This document shows positions 1-10,950 of a stretch of 64,000 bases of DNA, piece after piece. Origin of the DNA: Phytophthora quininea (Eukaryota > Oomycota > Peronosporomycetes > Peronosporales > Peronosporaceae); assembly GCA_011947345.1 (NCBI GenBank), contig JAAVTG010000656.1, forward strand, positions 87,392 through 151,391, written 5' to 3'. A program made the position numbers and the translations under genes. The notes under the pieces are model-generated. The model saw nothing but the letters and a program-made list of their open reading frames with translations. It ran no database searches and was not told the origin of the DNA. Every line of letters begins with the position of its first letter. Position 1 is the first letter of the stretch.

Positions 1-236
1 AGATTGGAGTCGCTTGAAAGAACTTGGAGCTCGACTACAAATTGCAGAGTGAAATATTTCCTGTACGAGTGGAGGTGCGGTGCTTGCCTTTCGTATTACG
101 AATCGCAATCGTGTATGACGTACGGATTGCAAATACCACACAATTGGTGGGGAAGGCGATCTCTGCAAGAGCTATAACAAAATAGGAAGAGCCGGAGAAA
201 TACGTATATTCGCTTACCTGACTTCGTGGTATTCGC

Positions 237-710
237 TCAAGACAAGTTCCTCACAGCATTCAGATAGAAGGAATAGTTGGGATGTTCCGTGAGTTTTCCC
301 GACACTTCCAGCGAAGCCTTGACGTAATCCTCCGGTCTTTTCGCCGCAGTGCAAACACTAAGTTTCGGGATCAGCTCGAGTTTCAATGACGATATAACGC
401 GGTCCTTGTTGGAATTACCAGCTTGTATCTGATCTGGTTGATGGAGAGAAGGTTGATACCTGTCAGTCACCGATAGATGCTAAGGTAAATAAACTCACTT
501 TTGAATCTCCTCAACAGTCCTAATCGGAGCAATCAAGAAGTTTCCCAGCGTTGATCAACTTGTCGTCAACCAAGTCGACGTAGTTGGCGTAGATCTTGAG
601 TTCGTCGGACGCCTGTAAGGTCTTGGCGGTCTTGTATTTGTCGAGCCCAAGCTGGAACCAAACGGTGTATGTGGAGACCTCTCTGCGCCAATTCATGTAT
701 TCGGGCTTTG
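237..710 (-). pseudogene. RXLR-family effector, C-terminal remnant cut by a LINE
   Basis: Two reading-frame pieces (710-520 and about 410-237) match the C-terminal WY-type region of the effector at 17542. The first has the Trp of a TYTVW stretch and the Tyr of an LKIYANYV stretch. The second has the KRPEDYVKASL and HPNYSFYL stretches. Between them, about 411-485 does not fit the protein and recurs in opposite orientation at 4013-4084, so it is an inserted or unrelated repeat. The N-terminal half (signal peptide and RXLR) is absent because a LINE begins at about 712. The matching upstream region reappears beyond the LINE at 3750-3965 in the right orientation. The family normally acts inside plant cells after secretion; this copy cannot encode a complete effector. 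Confidence 0.65.
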
Positions 711-711
711 A

Positions 712-3700
712 ACAAACCGTGACTGCAGCTGAAAGAAGTACCAAGTTCTTCTTTCGGCCGCCACGACACGAACTTCGAAATACTCCATTTAGATCGATAC
801 GAACTTCTGCTGGTAAAGAATCAACCGATCCTGCTGAAATCTGTCATGGCTTTCAGGAGCATTGGGAGGAAATATTCGGCGACCCTCACTTCTCAGCTGA
901 AGAACGAGAGATTGACATGGCGTCTCAACAAACCTTGCTTGATAGCATCGAGCGTCGACTATCCTCGGAGGTGACCAGGGATCTTGACAGCGAGTTGGCC
1001 GCAGAGGAATTTGCCTTTGCGATCAAGAAACTAGAACCTCACTCAGCACCGGGTCCAGACGGCCTGGCCTCACCAGTGATTGTTTCCGTCTAGATCCGGG
1101 CGCGTTTGGAGAAATACTTGCGATAGTTTTTGGATAGCAATTGCAACGTGGAAGTCTACTTCCACATCAGCGATATTCCTCCGTGGCACTACTGTTTAAA
1201 AAGGAGACCGATCTGAACCGGGAAACTTTCGGCCGATCACACTGACGCCCGTTGAGGTCAAGATATTATCGCGAGTATTAGTGAATCGCCTTAGACCACA
1301 CATTTCTAAGTTAGTGCATCCGGATCAAAAGGGCTTCATACCGGGCGTCGGATTGACCAGCAGGTAATGCTAGTCCGCGATCTCCAGCACTTAGAAACAT
1401 TCCACAAACGCAAAGGACTAGCCACGTTCTTGGATTTCGCTAAGGCTTACGACCGCGTTAGTCGGCCGTAGCTCCGTCGAGTTTTGGAACGACAAGGATT
1501 TGGGCCTCGATTTTTGGCGTGGATACGTCTATTGTACAACGACTCTGAATGTTCATTAATGATCAACGGATGGGCGCAGGACTCGCTGACACCAACTCGA
1601 GGAGTGAAACAGGGAGATCCATTGTCTCCGTATCTGTTTGCTCTCTCGTTGGAACCACTAGGAAATTTGTTACGCGCTCAAAGAGATTTAGATGTCTTGG
1701 TGTCTTGGTGTCTTGGTGGGCCAAACATTACGAGTCCCAGTGGGGTTCTTTGCTGACGACACGGGGCTTTCCTCAAAAGGAAAGAGAGAGCTAGAAGAGC
1801 AGCTTCAAATTGTTGATGACTATTGTGGAGGATCTGGAGCTCGGCTGAACCATAACAAAAGTGCGATAATGAGTCTCAACAGTAAACGTTCTGCTCCGCG
1901 AGTGTCACCGCTAAAATCACTGAAGCGCGGCGAAACCGCGCGATATCTTGGCATTCCGTTCGGCAATGGTGATACTTCAACATTGGTGGCGAATCAACTC
2001 GACAAAAAATTGATTAAGCGGCTCCAACTTTGGAAAAGCCGAGCGAGAACTTTAATCGGCCGAAGATTGATCGCCCAAGCAGAGATTTTGTCATTGCTGT
2101 GGTATTTCACAGCTTCTGTGACGATTCCGACCCGGTTCATCAAACGCTGGCAAGGCATTGTGAATCGGTACGTGTTATACAATCGCGTAAGCACTGGAAA
2201 ATCCGGGATAAGTATCGTTCCAAAAGGCCTGGCTGTGAGGCCACGCGAAGCAGACGGCGTCGGGGTTCCTGATGTAGCTACTGTCATTCGTCGCCAACAC
2301 TTTCAACTTCTCCAGAAATTTGTATTTGCGATGACTACACACCCAGATGAAGATGACAACGTGTGGTATCGCCCAATGCTCTACATGATCCAATTACGCT
2401 ATGGCAACTTCGCCCGCCCGCGATCGAGTGATTTCTTACTTCAAAACCCACCGAAACCAGCGGGCTGGAGGTCGGGCATGCTACCTTTGTGGCGGAGACA
2501 CTTGCTACGGGAGTGGAACAGAATTAAATGGCCAGCCCCGGAGTCGATTCACTACAGCAGATTGAAAACACTGCAGAAGGCGTTATTCACCCCAATTTGG
2601 TGGAGCAAGTTGCCTGAATTTCAGGTACTGGAAGCAAGTCCGGCGAAGCCCCTGGGGTCAGGGTCAAACGCCTTCCGAGCGCTCTGTCGGGAACTGGCAA
2701 AACATAAAAATATGTTTTGCCGACTTCCTGGGTGCCAGTCGCGACTGGCCGTCGTCAACGGCATTTTTCACGGACGTCTGTTCCGAGATTCATCCAATAC
2801 TTGGGACGAAAGTGCTTCCGCATGACATTTTCGTGCTCTACCATCAAATGAGCCGATTATTTCATCGCTTACTACCGCATCCGGACGAAGGAGGAATGCA
2901 GGAAGTAAGAAGTACGAATTCACCACCGATATTTGGAATCAAGTTAAGCAGCTGTCTCCCAACAGAACCAACTACGCGATTCTTCCCAAATTTGCGATCG
3001 CAAGATTGGAAGGTGATTCTCCAGCAAGTTCCGGAGCTGATGCATCATCCGATGGAAGACCTGGGGTGTCCTCAACAAAGGATCCATGAAACCTTGTCCA
3101 GGGTGATTTCTCTACGTGGATATCTACTGCCGGTAATTCATGATGTGATAGTACGAATGTGCTTCGGAGACCTCACAGTCGGTTCACGACTATACTTCCT
3201 CAGAGAACTAAATCGTACCATCCAAAACTGCGTTCGTCCGGAATGCCAGGATGTCGAAACGGTAGAACACTGCTTTTTCACGTGCCCGTCATTAGAACCA
3301 ATGTGGAGCGAACTATGGAGCCGGTGGTCGAGGTTCTTTTGCGTCGATCTAAGCTGGAGGTTGCTGCTCTTCCCAAGATTGCAAGACCTCTGTGGGAACT
3401 GGAGAAGTGAGCACAAAGAACTGATACTTCTATGGAGGATCTACACAGCGACAGTGTTTCACGCAACATGGCGGCTCAGGAACGACATTCATTTCCAAAA
3501 ACAACAGCTGAAGTGCCAAATATTCTCAATCTGCTGAACTCGTTCAAGATGCACTTCCAATTCCTCTACCAACACACACGAGCTTCATTGCAACCGCGCT
3601 ACTGTGGTCTGCGTGCTGCAACAACTTGGCTTTGATCCGCCAGAAAATAATATCCCGGAACCCATGCACCACATGTGGACGACACGAACGTAACTCTCAC

Positions 3701-3750
3701 GGATAGATATCTTATTCACCTTGAACGAGAGATCCGCGAAACAGTTGATC
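712..3750 (+). mobile_element. LINE (non-LTR) retrotransposon, 5'-truncated and decayed
   Basis: Frame-broken pieces encode a LINE ORF2. The linker before the reverse transcriptase includes a PGPDGL stretch (about 1050). The finger/palm contains GVKQGDPLSPYLF (about 1595-1640), and the catalytic FADD box lies near 1745-1757. Thumb sequence runs from about 1790 to 2820. A zinc-binding RT tail (CRPEC-VEHCFFTCPSLEPMW, about 3220-3310) is followed by a C-terminal stretch to about 3745. No endonuclease domain is present, as expected for 5' truncation. It landed in an effector gene on the other strand and replaced its middle. A short direct repeat (GTCTTGGT units, about 1693-1718) breaks the frame just before the FADD box. 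No poly-A tail or target-site duplication was identified with confidence, so both ends are approximate. Confidence 0.85.
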
Positions 3751-3965
3751 AATTCAAATTCCTTCCTGTTGTCTGGAGAATTGCAAACTGACGGTGCTGG
3801 TCGCCATGCATTCCGTGCAGTTTGCTGATTATGCGGTCTTGAAAGGGATTAGATTTTGTGTCGTCGTCTAACAGTAGAGCGAGCAGTAATTTTTACTGTG
3901 TGCTTAGGAGACCAAGATATGAATATGTCGTGGAATAGCGAATCGAGAGCGCGAAAATGTTTAAG
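3750..3965 (-). promoter_or_regulatory. Effector 5' flank stranded beyond the LINE
   Basis: Read on the minus strand, this stretch matches about 17300-17525, the region directly upstream of the intact-start RXLR effector at 17542. Shared blocks include the TTGCAAACTGACGG and AACAGTAGAGC segments. It is therefore the promoter side of the effector copy whose C-terminus lies at 237-710. The LINE sits between the two and the N-terminal coding part is gone. Confidence 0.6.
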
Positions 3966-4083
3966 AGCGTGTATTGTTGGGGAAATTCAAATCTTAGTTC
4001 TTTTAGTTTAGCACTATCGGTGACTGACAGGTATCATCCCTCTGTCTATTAATTAGATCAGGTACAAGCTGGTCGTTCCAACA

Positions 4084-4490
4084 TGTATTCCATCGACGGC
4101 TGCATCGCCAACCATGAAGAGAGAGGCAAAGATTCCCTGGTTTCGTCATTTGCTACAAGGATGAGCGAGGCCAAGAAGGTCAAGGAAGCGGCGCAATGGA
4201 GTAAATTGGACGAGACGCTGGAATCATACCTTTGAGCCCTTCCGGGATCAAGAGCGATTTAAAGCTAGACAAAAGTTTGGTGCCAAGCCCAGGAAAGCCA
4301 AGAATCACAAGTTTTACAAAGTCGCGTTGGCGATTCGAAGACTAGACGAGTTCTTGGACAAAATTCTTTTTACATACAATGTCTGGTTGATGCTTGATCT
4401 CGAGAAAACCCCATTGAAACAGCTGAAAAACTCTGCGGGGAGAGTTGTCCATTGAGGGATTTCTAGTGGCTAAGTATGCTGTCGGGATGA
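4084..4490 (+). pseudogene. RXLR effector copy, internally deleted (relic of the 16532 gene)
   Basis: The DNA is closely similar to 16630-16960 of the effector at 16532 (for example the ATGAGCGAGGCCAAGAAGG block). It then jumps to sequence matching about 17222-17270, so roughly 260 bp of the WY-domain coding part are missing. A TGA interrupts the frame near 4232. There is no signal peptide. It points the same way as the 16532 gene, although the neighbouring PTR2-TauD arm is inverted relative to its partner, so the segment must have flipped or arrived separately. Confidence 0.6.
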
Positions 4491-4628
4491 ATTGAGAGTT
4501 GAGATAAGTTTGTCGTGAACTGGACGCCGCGGATTACCCGGTATGAGAGAATGACAGATAATCTGCCGCAAATTATCTGCTCTGTTGACAAGATAGGGAA
4601 GTGTGATCCCACCGGCAAAGCACAAGGC

Positions 4629-6643
4629 TCATTGCGGGTATGTTGGACTGAGTGGTGCCTCAGTTCTTAATGACACCTGGCGAACCAGCGCTGACAGTGG
4701 CGATGAGCCGTACGTTGGCGACTGTCTCCACTGAATCGCACTGACCTCCGACCTGCTCAAACAAAGCACGCACATTGGTTACTCGAGGCAATCAAAAACC
4801 AAAAGCAAAACGGCAGGACGTACATATCTCCCGGTTCGGCATCCAAAACTTCTTCGCCACCGCTCTTCTCCACCGGCGGAATCATACCCAGCTGCATGTG
4901 ATTCATCACCACCACGTAGAAAAAGATGTTCACCACCATGACGCCGCCCAGCGTGAAGAACATGTACTCGATGTGGCCGTCGTTCAAGTCGACGGGGATG
5001 TACTTGCCGAACAGCAGCACGATGACGGAGAGCAGCGTGCTGCCCATGGAGTTGACAAAGAAACCGAGAGCGATCGACATGCTGCGCATGGTCGGAGGCA
5101 CCTCCGAATAGTTGATGTCGTACGACGGGATCACAATCAGCACGCCAGCTAAAGCCACCAGCAAATACTGCGGGATGGCAGTCCACCACGGGATCTCGTT
5201 CATCACCTGCCCGCCGTCGTCGTTGATCATGAACTGCGTCTCGCCGCTGGCGTCGACGTACGTGAGTGGGGAGGTGGTCTTCCGAACCATCTCGTAGACA
5301 CCTGTCCACAGCATGGCGACCACCGCCACCCAGTAGCCGGCGAGCACTTTCCCGTAGTTACTCGGAGGCTTGCCCGCGTACTTTTCGTAGAGCGGATAGA
5401 CCACTTTCTCGGTGAGAGGCACAAACAGCAGCACCGACAAGGGGTTGAACATCTGCACGGTGGGGCCGGGGATTTGGCTCCCGAGCGGGTCGCTGCCGAG
5501 ACGCGTGTCGGTCTGCTGCACGATGGACTGGTTGTTGCCGCGCTGGTTCTGGCACACCCACCAGAACACGCTGAATGCGTTGAAAGGAAGGATACGGATC
5601 ACTCGCTTGACGCCGTTCACATGGTCCGAGTCGAAGCTGCCGCCCAACGTTTCCTTCGCACTCTCCATGAACGTGGCGTCGCGACCGAAGCACACCCAGA
5701 GCACTGTCGCGACGACGATCATGACCCCGCACGTGTACGAAATGTCGTGGCCGACGTCGCCCTGATCCGCCAACACCGACGCCAATACATTCAACACGAA
5801 GGACGCGACGTACAACCCCGTTCCGAGCAGAATCATCTTGGCGCTGAAGCTCTTCTTCGACTGAGCTGCCAGAATCCCCACCACCAGACCGATCGACTGC
5901 TTCGTCGGAGGCACGTTCATGTATCGCTCCCGAGAGAGCCACAGCAGCAGCACGAACAGCACCAGCATGATCAAACCGACGAGGTAGACGCTGACGTAGC
6001 CGTAGTCGGCGGGGATGGCGGTACCCAGACCATGAATGGAGATGGTCGGGAACACTGCGTATCCGAGGAAGGAGCCGACGTTGGAGACCCAGTACTGGAT
6101 GCTGAAGAAGAGCGCCTTCTCGGACGGAGGAGCGGCGGGCGAGAACTGGTCGCCGCCGTACGAGATCACGAGCGAGCGCAGACAGACCTGCGAGACGGCG
6201 ACCCCGAAGAACAGACCGACGTTGAACAGCAGCGTGCTCGCCGCCAAGTACCGGTTCATGACGGCGGGGAGCGCCGCCACCACGAGGAAGAGCAGGCCGA
6301 CGCAGTCCAGTGAGGCGGCGGACAGCAGCGTCTTGAACTTGCCCAGCCGCTCGTCCGACAGGTAGCCGGCCACGATGCACGCGAACTGGCTGAACGAGTC
6401 GAACGTGAGCTTCATGGCGGTGGAGCCTTTGTTGGACCAGCCGAGCCGCGTGAAGAAGTCCTTGAGCGACTGCGCCACGGCGAAGCTCGCGACTTCCTCG
6501 CAGGCCGTGAGCACCAGCAGGAACGCGCAGACGTGTTTCAGCACGTTGCGGCGGTGGTTGGCTGGTCGAGCGTCCCAGAGTTGGGTGTCGACGGCGGCGA
6601 CTTGCGGCTTGAGTAGCGGCTCTACGTCGAGGTGCTTGGTCAT
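4629..6643 (-). CDS. POT/PTR2-family proton-coupled oligopeptide transporter, copy A
   Basis: Predicted plasma-membrane symporter for di-/tripeptides or related small substrates. The 647-residue spliced product has an N-terminal cytoplasmic stretch and about 12 hydrophobic segments. It carries the POT hallmark GGDQF (about residue 170) and the FFSIQYWVSNVGS signature (about 185-197). The position of the family ExxERF motif reads CEEVASF here, so the proton-coupling Arg is not obvious. I propose two exons, 6643-4824 and 4752-4629, with a 71 bp intron (GTACGT donor, GAGCAG acceptor). Splicing replaces an implausible hydrophobic tail with a polar Ser/Pro-rich tail. Read without splicing, the ORF ends at 4757. 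It is divergent from the TauD gene at 7386 across 740 bp. The protein matches the copy at 14356. Confidence 0.85.
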
Positions 6644-7385
6644 GCTGCTGCGGCGTCAAGACGACTTTGTGGGAATGGCAGCGCCGTCGAGGTGCCTCGC
6701 GATCCACATGAACCGCAAGCGAAAGATACTCCATCCCGTCAAAGTGTCAGACGTGCTCCCGCGTCGATTGGCGGAACGCGGCGGCGATTTGCACCGGAGA
6801 CCGATTTCGAGGCCGCAGCCCAAGGAGCCCCTGGAGAGGACGCCGGCCAGCGCAGTGCCGACGGCAAAGCGACTGCATTGGTGTGGACTGCCTTGCACGC
6901 GACTGCCTCGGGCGGATACTCGCGCGTGAAATACTTTCCCTTCGCCCGCCGGAACGCACGCGTCGGTGTCCGCGACGACAATTCGCTAGCTGCCCCCAAG
7001 TCACAGTGATGGGCGGGGCCGCGTCAGGCCACCGGCACGGCTCGGACACGTTGAACCGGCCGAGCGGTCCCCGCAATTGGCTTGCAAGTCGATCCAATGC
7101 ATCGGCACGGCGCCTCGAAGTCACTGCTCGGGCGGATAATGCGCGTGTTGCCGCAAAGACATGGAGGGGCAGTGCAGCTTTGTCGGCGGGGATATTGAGG
7201 TCACGTACGTAGCATGTCGGGGCTGTCCGACTCCGAGCATCTGTAGCGCGAAAGAACGCAGCAGCAGCAGTAGCAGTAGCAGCAGACCACTGCAAGCGCT
7301 CGTGCGTGGTCTGTGCAGCCGAGATGAAGACGCCTAGTCGCCGTGGACGTCACTCTGCGATTTCCTCACCACCGCCGACACCGAC
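6644..7385. promoter_or_regulatory. Shared divergent promoter region, PTR2-A / TauD-A
   Basis: 742 bp between the divergent start codons. On the + side, TCACTCTGCGATTT at 7350-7363 resembles the oomycete Inr consensus (GCTCATTYYNCAWTTT) with mismatches and lies 22 bp before the TauD start. A short AGC/AGT repeat (about 7258-7285) is present. The stretch repeats almost base for base at 13613-14355. Open frames across it are GC-rich shadows and show no recognisable protein. Confidence 0.5.
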
Positions 7386-8610
7386 ATGGCCCCGCAACAC
7401 TCGACCACCGCCGCCGCCCCGACCAAGACGGTGCCCGTCGCCGTCAAGAACGCGCTGCTGCAAGAAAGCACGCACAGCAAATTCGAGCACCCGGAGCTGC
7501 TGAGCGTGTACCCCACGACCACGTTCGACCCGATCCCCGTGCTCGACGTCGGACCGGACCGCGCGCTCAAGGCCGACCCGACGCTCAAGAACCTGCTCGC
7601 GGACGCGGAGGTGACCCACCTGGCCCCGAAGATCGGCACCGAGCTGTCGGGCATCCAGCTGCACCAGCTCACAGACGCCCAACGGGACGAGCTGGCGCTG
7701 CTGGTGGCGCAGCGCGGCGTGGTCTTCTTCCGCGACCAGCAGATCTCGATCGACCAGCAGCTGGAGCTGGGCCGCTACTACGGCCCGCTGCACGTGCACC
7801 AGAACCTGGGCCACCCGGAGGGCCGCACCGAGGTGCTGGTGGTGGAGAACTCGGTGGAGAAGAGCGCCGGGTTCCTCCAGAAGCAGATCTACGACCCGTT
7901 CAACGCCTGGCACAGCGACGTGTCCAACGAGCGCCAGCCGCCGTCGTACACGAGCTTCAAGGTGCTGACGACGCCCGAGGTGGGCGGCGACACGCTCTGG
8001 GCCTCGGCGTACGAGGCGTACGACCGACTCACGCCGCCGTTCAAGGAGTTCATTGCCGGACTCACGGCGATCCACACGGGCAAGGTGCGTTGGCTGTAGA
8101 TGCGTGGAGCTGTCCTGCTTGTCAAGAGTTGCTAACTGACTACTGGTGCTGTGTTTCGTGTCAACAGCCTCAAGCCGAAGGAGCTGCGGCAAGCGGCCAG
8201 ACGATTCGTCGCCCGCCGGTCGAGTTCGCCCACCCGGTGGTGCGTACCCACCCGGTCACCGGCCGCAGAGCGCTGTTCGTGAACCCCGCCTTCACCAAGC
8301 GCATCGTGGAGCTGTCCGTGGCCGAGTCTGGTGCGTGGGTTTGGTCACGTGTTGGATGCTCACGATCGGTTGTCTAACTTGGTCGTTGACGTTGGCAGAC
8401 GCTGTGCTGAGGTTCCTGTACCGCCATATCACGGAAGGCCACGAGTTCCAAGTGCGCTTCCGCTGGACGAAGAACGCCGTCGCGATTTGGGACAACCGCG
8501 CCACGTTCCACTACGCCACGTTCGACTACCTGCCGGGCAACAGGCACGCGGTGCGCGTGACGCCGCACGGTGAGATCCCGTACTTCGACCCGGACGCCGA
8601 GGCGAAGTAA
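7386..8610 (+). CDS. TauD/TfdA-family Fe(II)/2-oxoglutarate dioxygenase, copy A
   Basis: Predicted non-haem iron enzyme. The family oxidises taurine and other sulfonates or related small carboxylates; the substrate cannot be read from sequence. Three exons, 7386-8084, 8168-8330 and 8399-8610, join in frame to 357 residues. Introns are 83 and 68 bp with GTGCGT donors and CAG acceptors. The iron-binding HxD is in WHSDVS (about residue 177). The distal His is probably in [12 protein letters not shown], and the 2-oxoglutarate-binding Arg is in the [10 protein letters not shown] region. GVVFFRDQ and a GGDTLW motif are typical of the family. Its divergent pairing with a peptide transporter suggests nutrient scavenging, but that is inference. 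A second copy lies at 12385-13612. Confidence 0.9.
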
Positions 8611-8928
8611 GGAAAGATGTTACGAAAAGCGAGGAGTTTTCTGGCAGGCTGGATGCAAGGGTTGATCAGCTTCTTTCAGCTTAATCCCTGCCGCTTTGGC
8701 ACCAAGCAAATGCAAACGAGATGACTGGCGTGCTGGATTTCTTCGCCCGTAAACCGAGCAGGGCCGCCTGCATAGTGTTGCTGACAAGTCCTTAGAAAGC
8801 ATGACAAAGCACTGCCCTAGCAGATCGTGATATGGCTTCTATTACTGCATGATCACGGGACGCCGAAAACCAGCCGCCGTTAATCGCCGCTGTTTTCTTC
8901 AGTCTTGATTAATCGCCGCAGCCCAGAG
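8611..8928. other. Spacer between TauD-A and bZIP-like gene 1
   Basis: No gene is seen. A stretch at about 8850-8892 (TGATCACGGGACGCC followed by TAATCGCCGC) is matched in inverse orientation at about 12240-12285. The mirror duplication therefore once extended into this spacer, where the copies have since diverged. Confidence 0.5.
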
Positions 8929-10187
8929 ATGTCCGACGCCGCGTTCCTGGCCGAGGTGGAAGACTTCCTGACGTCCTGCGACCTGCCGCTCTGCCCACCT
9001 GCCCAATTACTGCGCAATGAAGACGGCAACAGTAACATGACCTCCGACTCTCCAACCATTCCAACCCCTCCAACCTCACCCACCAAGCCTGCTCTGAACG
9101 TGAAGAACTCTCTCCCAAGCCCAAGAAGCAGACTCTGGATGCTGCTACCAAGCGAGAGCTTGAGAAGGCCAAGGACCGTAAGAGACGCAGGGCCTATCGA
9201 GAACGGCAGCGTTTAGAGCGAGATGTTTTGAAGCTGCAGGTGGAGGAGTTATCCTCGAAATTGACGGAGCTACAGGAGACTAAACTTGAATCGGGACAGA
9301 CGTCGCCGTCAGTGTGGCAAGCCATTGCCTCGAGACAGTTGCAGGCTCGCTTGGATGCGGAGACCGAGCAGCAGAATTTAGTCGCTGCAGTCGACGCACG
9401 TGCTGCGATGATCCAAGAGTTCACGAGTTTCGTACAAGATCGATTGTCGTTCAGAAATGAAGTGGTTGAGGAGGAGTTGGAAGACACAGGTCCCAAACCC
9501 AAGAGAATGCGGCTTGAGTCTTCAGACGAAGATTTTTTCAAGATCCTTCTGCAAGAGTTAGACGCGGTATACAGCCAGACCGACGAGATTTTGAAGGCGA
9601 GTGGCTTGGACACTACGGAGGTTGATTGGGACGGTTCCGGTGAGAAGTGGCAAGAAGACAGCGGCACTGGGTATTACCAATACCTGGACAAGTTGGTGCT
9701 GACCCACGGTTTCCAACAGACTTGTGATTCTCTCTGGAAGGTTGCTCACATGCCTCACCGCCAGGAAAGTCGGCAAGCATTCGACAAAGTCGAGGACCCG
9801 GAAAGCACGACGGCGTACAAGTTTCGTGTAACCACGCGACTGAAATCCGGTCGAGCTGTGTCAATTCTGCAGCGCTCTGCTACTCGTCGCTACAGACGGG
9901 ATGGCTGTGAGGTGTTTGTATGGCGAGCATTTACAGAAGGAGAGGGATTGTTCACGGGCATGCATGCGGATGAGACTGGCTGGGTGGTGGCGATCCCGTT
10001 GACGAATATGTCGACAGAACGCACGCTGATGCGGATCTGTATTCACCACACGCCAATGCACTTCAGCAATGTGGAGACGCGTGAACCCGACATTAAGCAG
10101 TTCACTGGAGTCCTTCTTGATGAAGCGAACAAGGATGGCACCGAGACGACGAGCGGACTGAAGAAAATGCTTCTTGAGGCTTCGTAG
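8929..10187 (+). CDS. bZIP-like protein of the FLAEVE(D/E)FL family, gene 1 (one frameshift)
   Basis: An acidic N-terminal motif (FLAEVEDFLTSCDLP) is followed by a basic stretch (AKDRKRRRAYRERQRLERD) that leads into a heptad-like leucine region. A long C-terminal domain contains EGEGLFTGMHADETGW. The layout resembles oomycete bZIP proteins often annotated as 'M96 mating-specific'; that label is from memory. The start ATG at 8929 is supported by the conserved N-terminus in five copies here. The frame shifts once between 9031 and 9115, before the basic region. Gene 2 breaks at about the same place. It is probably a nuclear transcription regulator, but dimerisation and DNA binding are inferred. 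It is the mirror partner of gene 2. Confidence 0.65.
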
Positions 10188-10343
10188 ATATTTTCTTGCT
10201 GGCCTGTAAAATCGAAGCGGATGAATACATTTGTAATCAATTTGTGTGGTATTCAATGCCCGACAGCGACCACGGACGCACCGCAGCAGCTCGTATTCCG
10301 AATTTCATACCACATTATAGTTTTTTTTTTCTTCGGACAACGA

Positions 10344-10899
10344 AATGGCGCCACATTCCTAGCTGAAGTAGAGGGTTTCCTGGTGCCCTCCGATCTCCTT
10401 TGCTCTTATCCACACCGACAAGGCACAACCAAAACAGCGGCCGACCAACCTCGAATTCGGTTCCGACCCCAAGATGAAGAAGAAGGCGCGAGGCAGGGTT
10501 TACTCCATTGCCAAGTGAGAACTTAGGAAAGCCAAGGACTGTAAAAGACGCGAGTATCGAGAGTGGAGACGTGTTGAACGGGGGCCTTTGAAGCAGCAGG
10601 TGGAGGATCTGTCGTTGAAAGTAAAGGCACTAAAGAAGTGCATGGTGGTGCTTTCGAAATGGATGGAAATTGCAAGGAGGCAATTGCAGGCTCGAGCTCG
10701 TGCGGAGATGGAGCATCGGCGTCTTGTTGCTGCAGTTGACACCCGAGCAGCGATGATCCAACATTTTAAGAGTTTTGTGCAGCGTCGCCTGTTGGGGGCA
10801 GTGAACGAATTGGGAGGTACGAGTTGCAAGTGTAAAATGATGAAGCTAGAAGAGCTCTCCGCAGGCCGTCGCTGTGGACTTTGTGTAGTGATAAAATGA
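10344..10899 (+). pseudogene. Decayed bZIP-like fragment at the centre of the mirror block
   Basis: The FLAEVEGFL motif is followed, after frame breaks, by a weakened basic region (REWRRVERGPLKQQVEDL) and the conserved RRLVAAVDTRAAMIQ stretch. The rest of the C-terminal domain is missing and the frame ends at 10899. It lies between gene 1 and gene 2, near the symmetry centre (about 10500), and looks like a dead third copy. Confidence 0.6.
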
Positions 10900-10950
10900 T
10901 GTTGACACTAAAGAAGAATTCTTGATTTCGATATCTTAGGTCATTTTTGT

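Larger units (their letters stand above)
4629..8610. repeat. Left arm of a near-perfect 4 kb inverted repeat
   Basis: It pairs with 12385-16370. Coordinates sum to 20999 across PTR2, 20998 after a one-base difference (CTCCCGCG versus CTCCCCGCG, near 6765) and 20995 after a three-base difference in the first TauD intron. The coding differences noticed are a few silent substitutions. The arm runs from the spliced stop codon of PTR2 to the stop codon of TauD. Sequence beyond either stop diverges at once. The 740 bp non-coding region between the two genes is also essentially identical, so selection on protein cannot explain the identity. Confidence 0.95.

Noticed and set aside
5358..6734. 458-residue minus frame and 279-residue plus frame across PTR2
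   Set aside because: Shadows of the PTR2 coding frame, with Arg/His-rich composition and no motif. The same shadows occur in the right arm.
7343..8377. Long overlapping frames (up to 344 residues) on both strands over the TauD gene, and the same at 12803-13655
   Set aside because: GC-rich codon use leaves other frames open. Only the TauD frame has family motifs and joins across introns.
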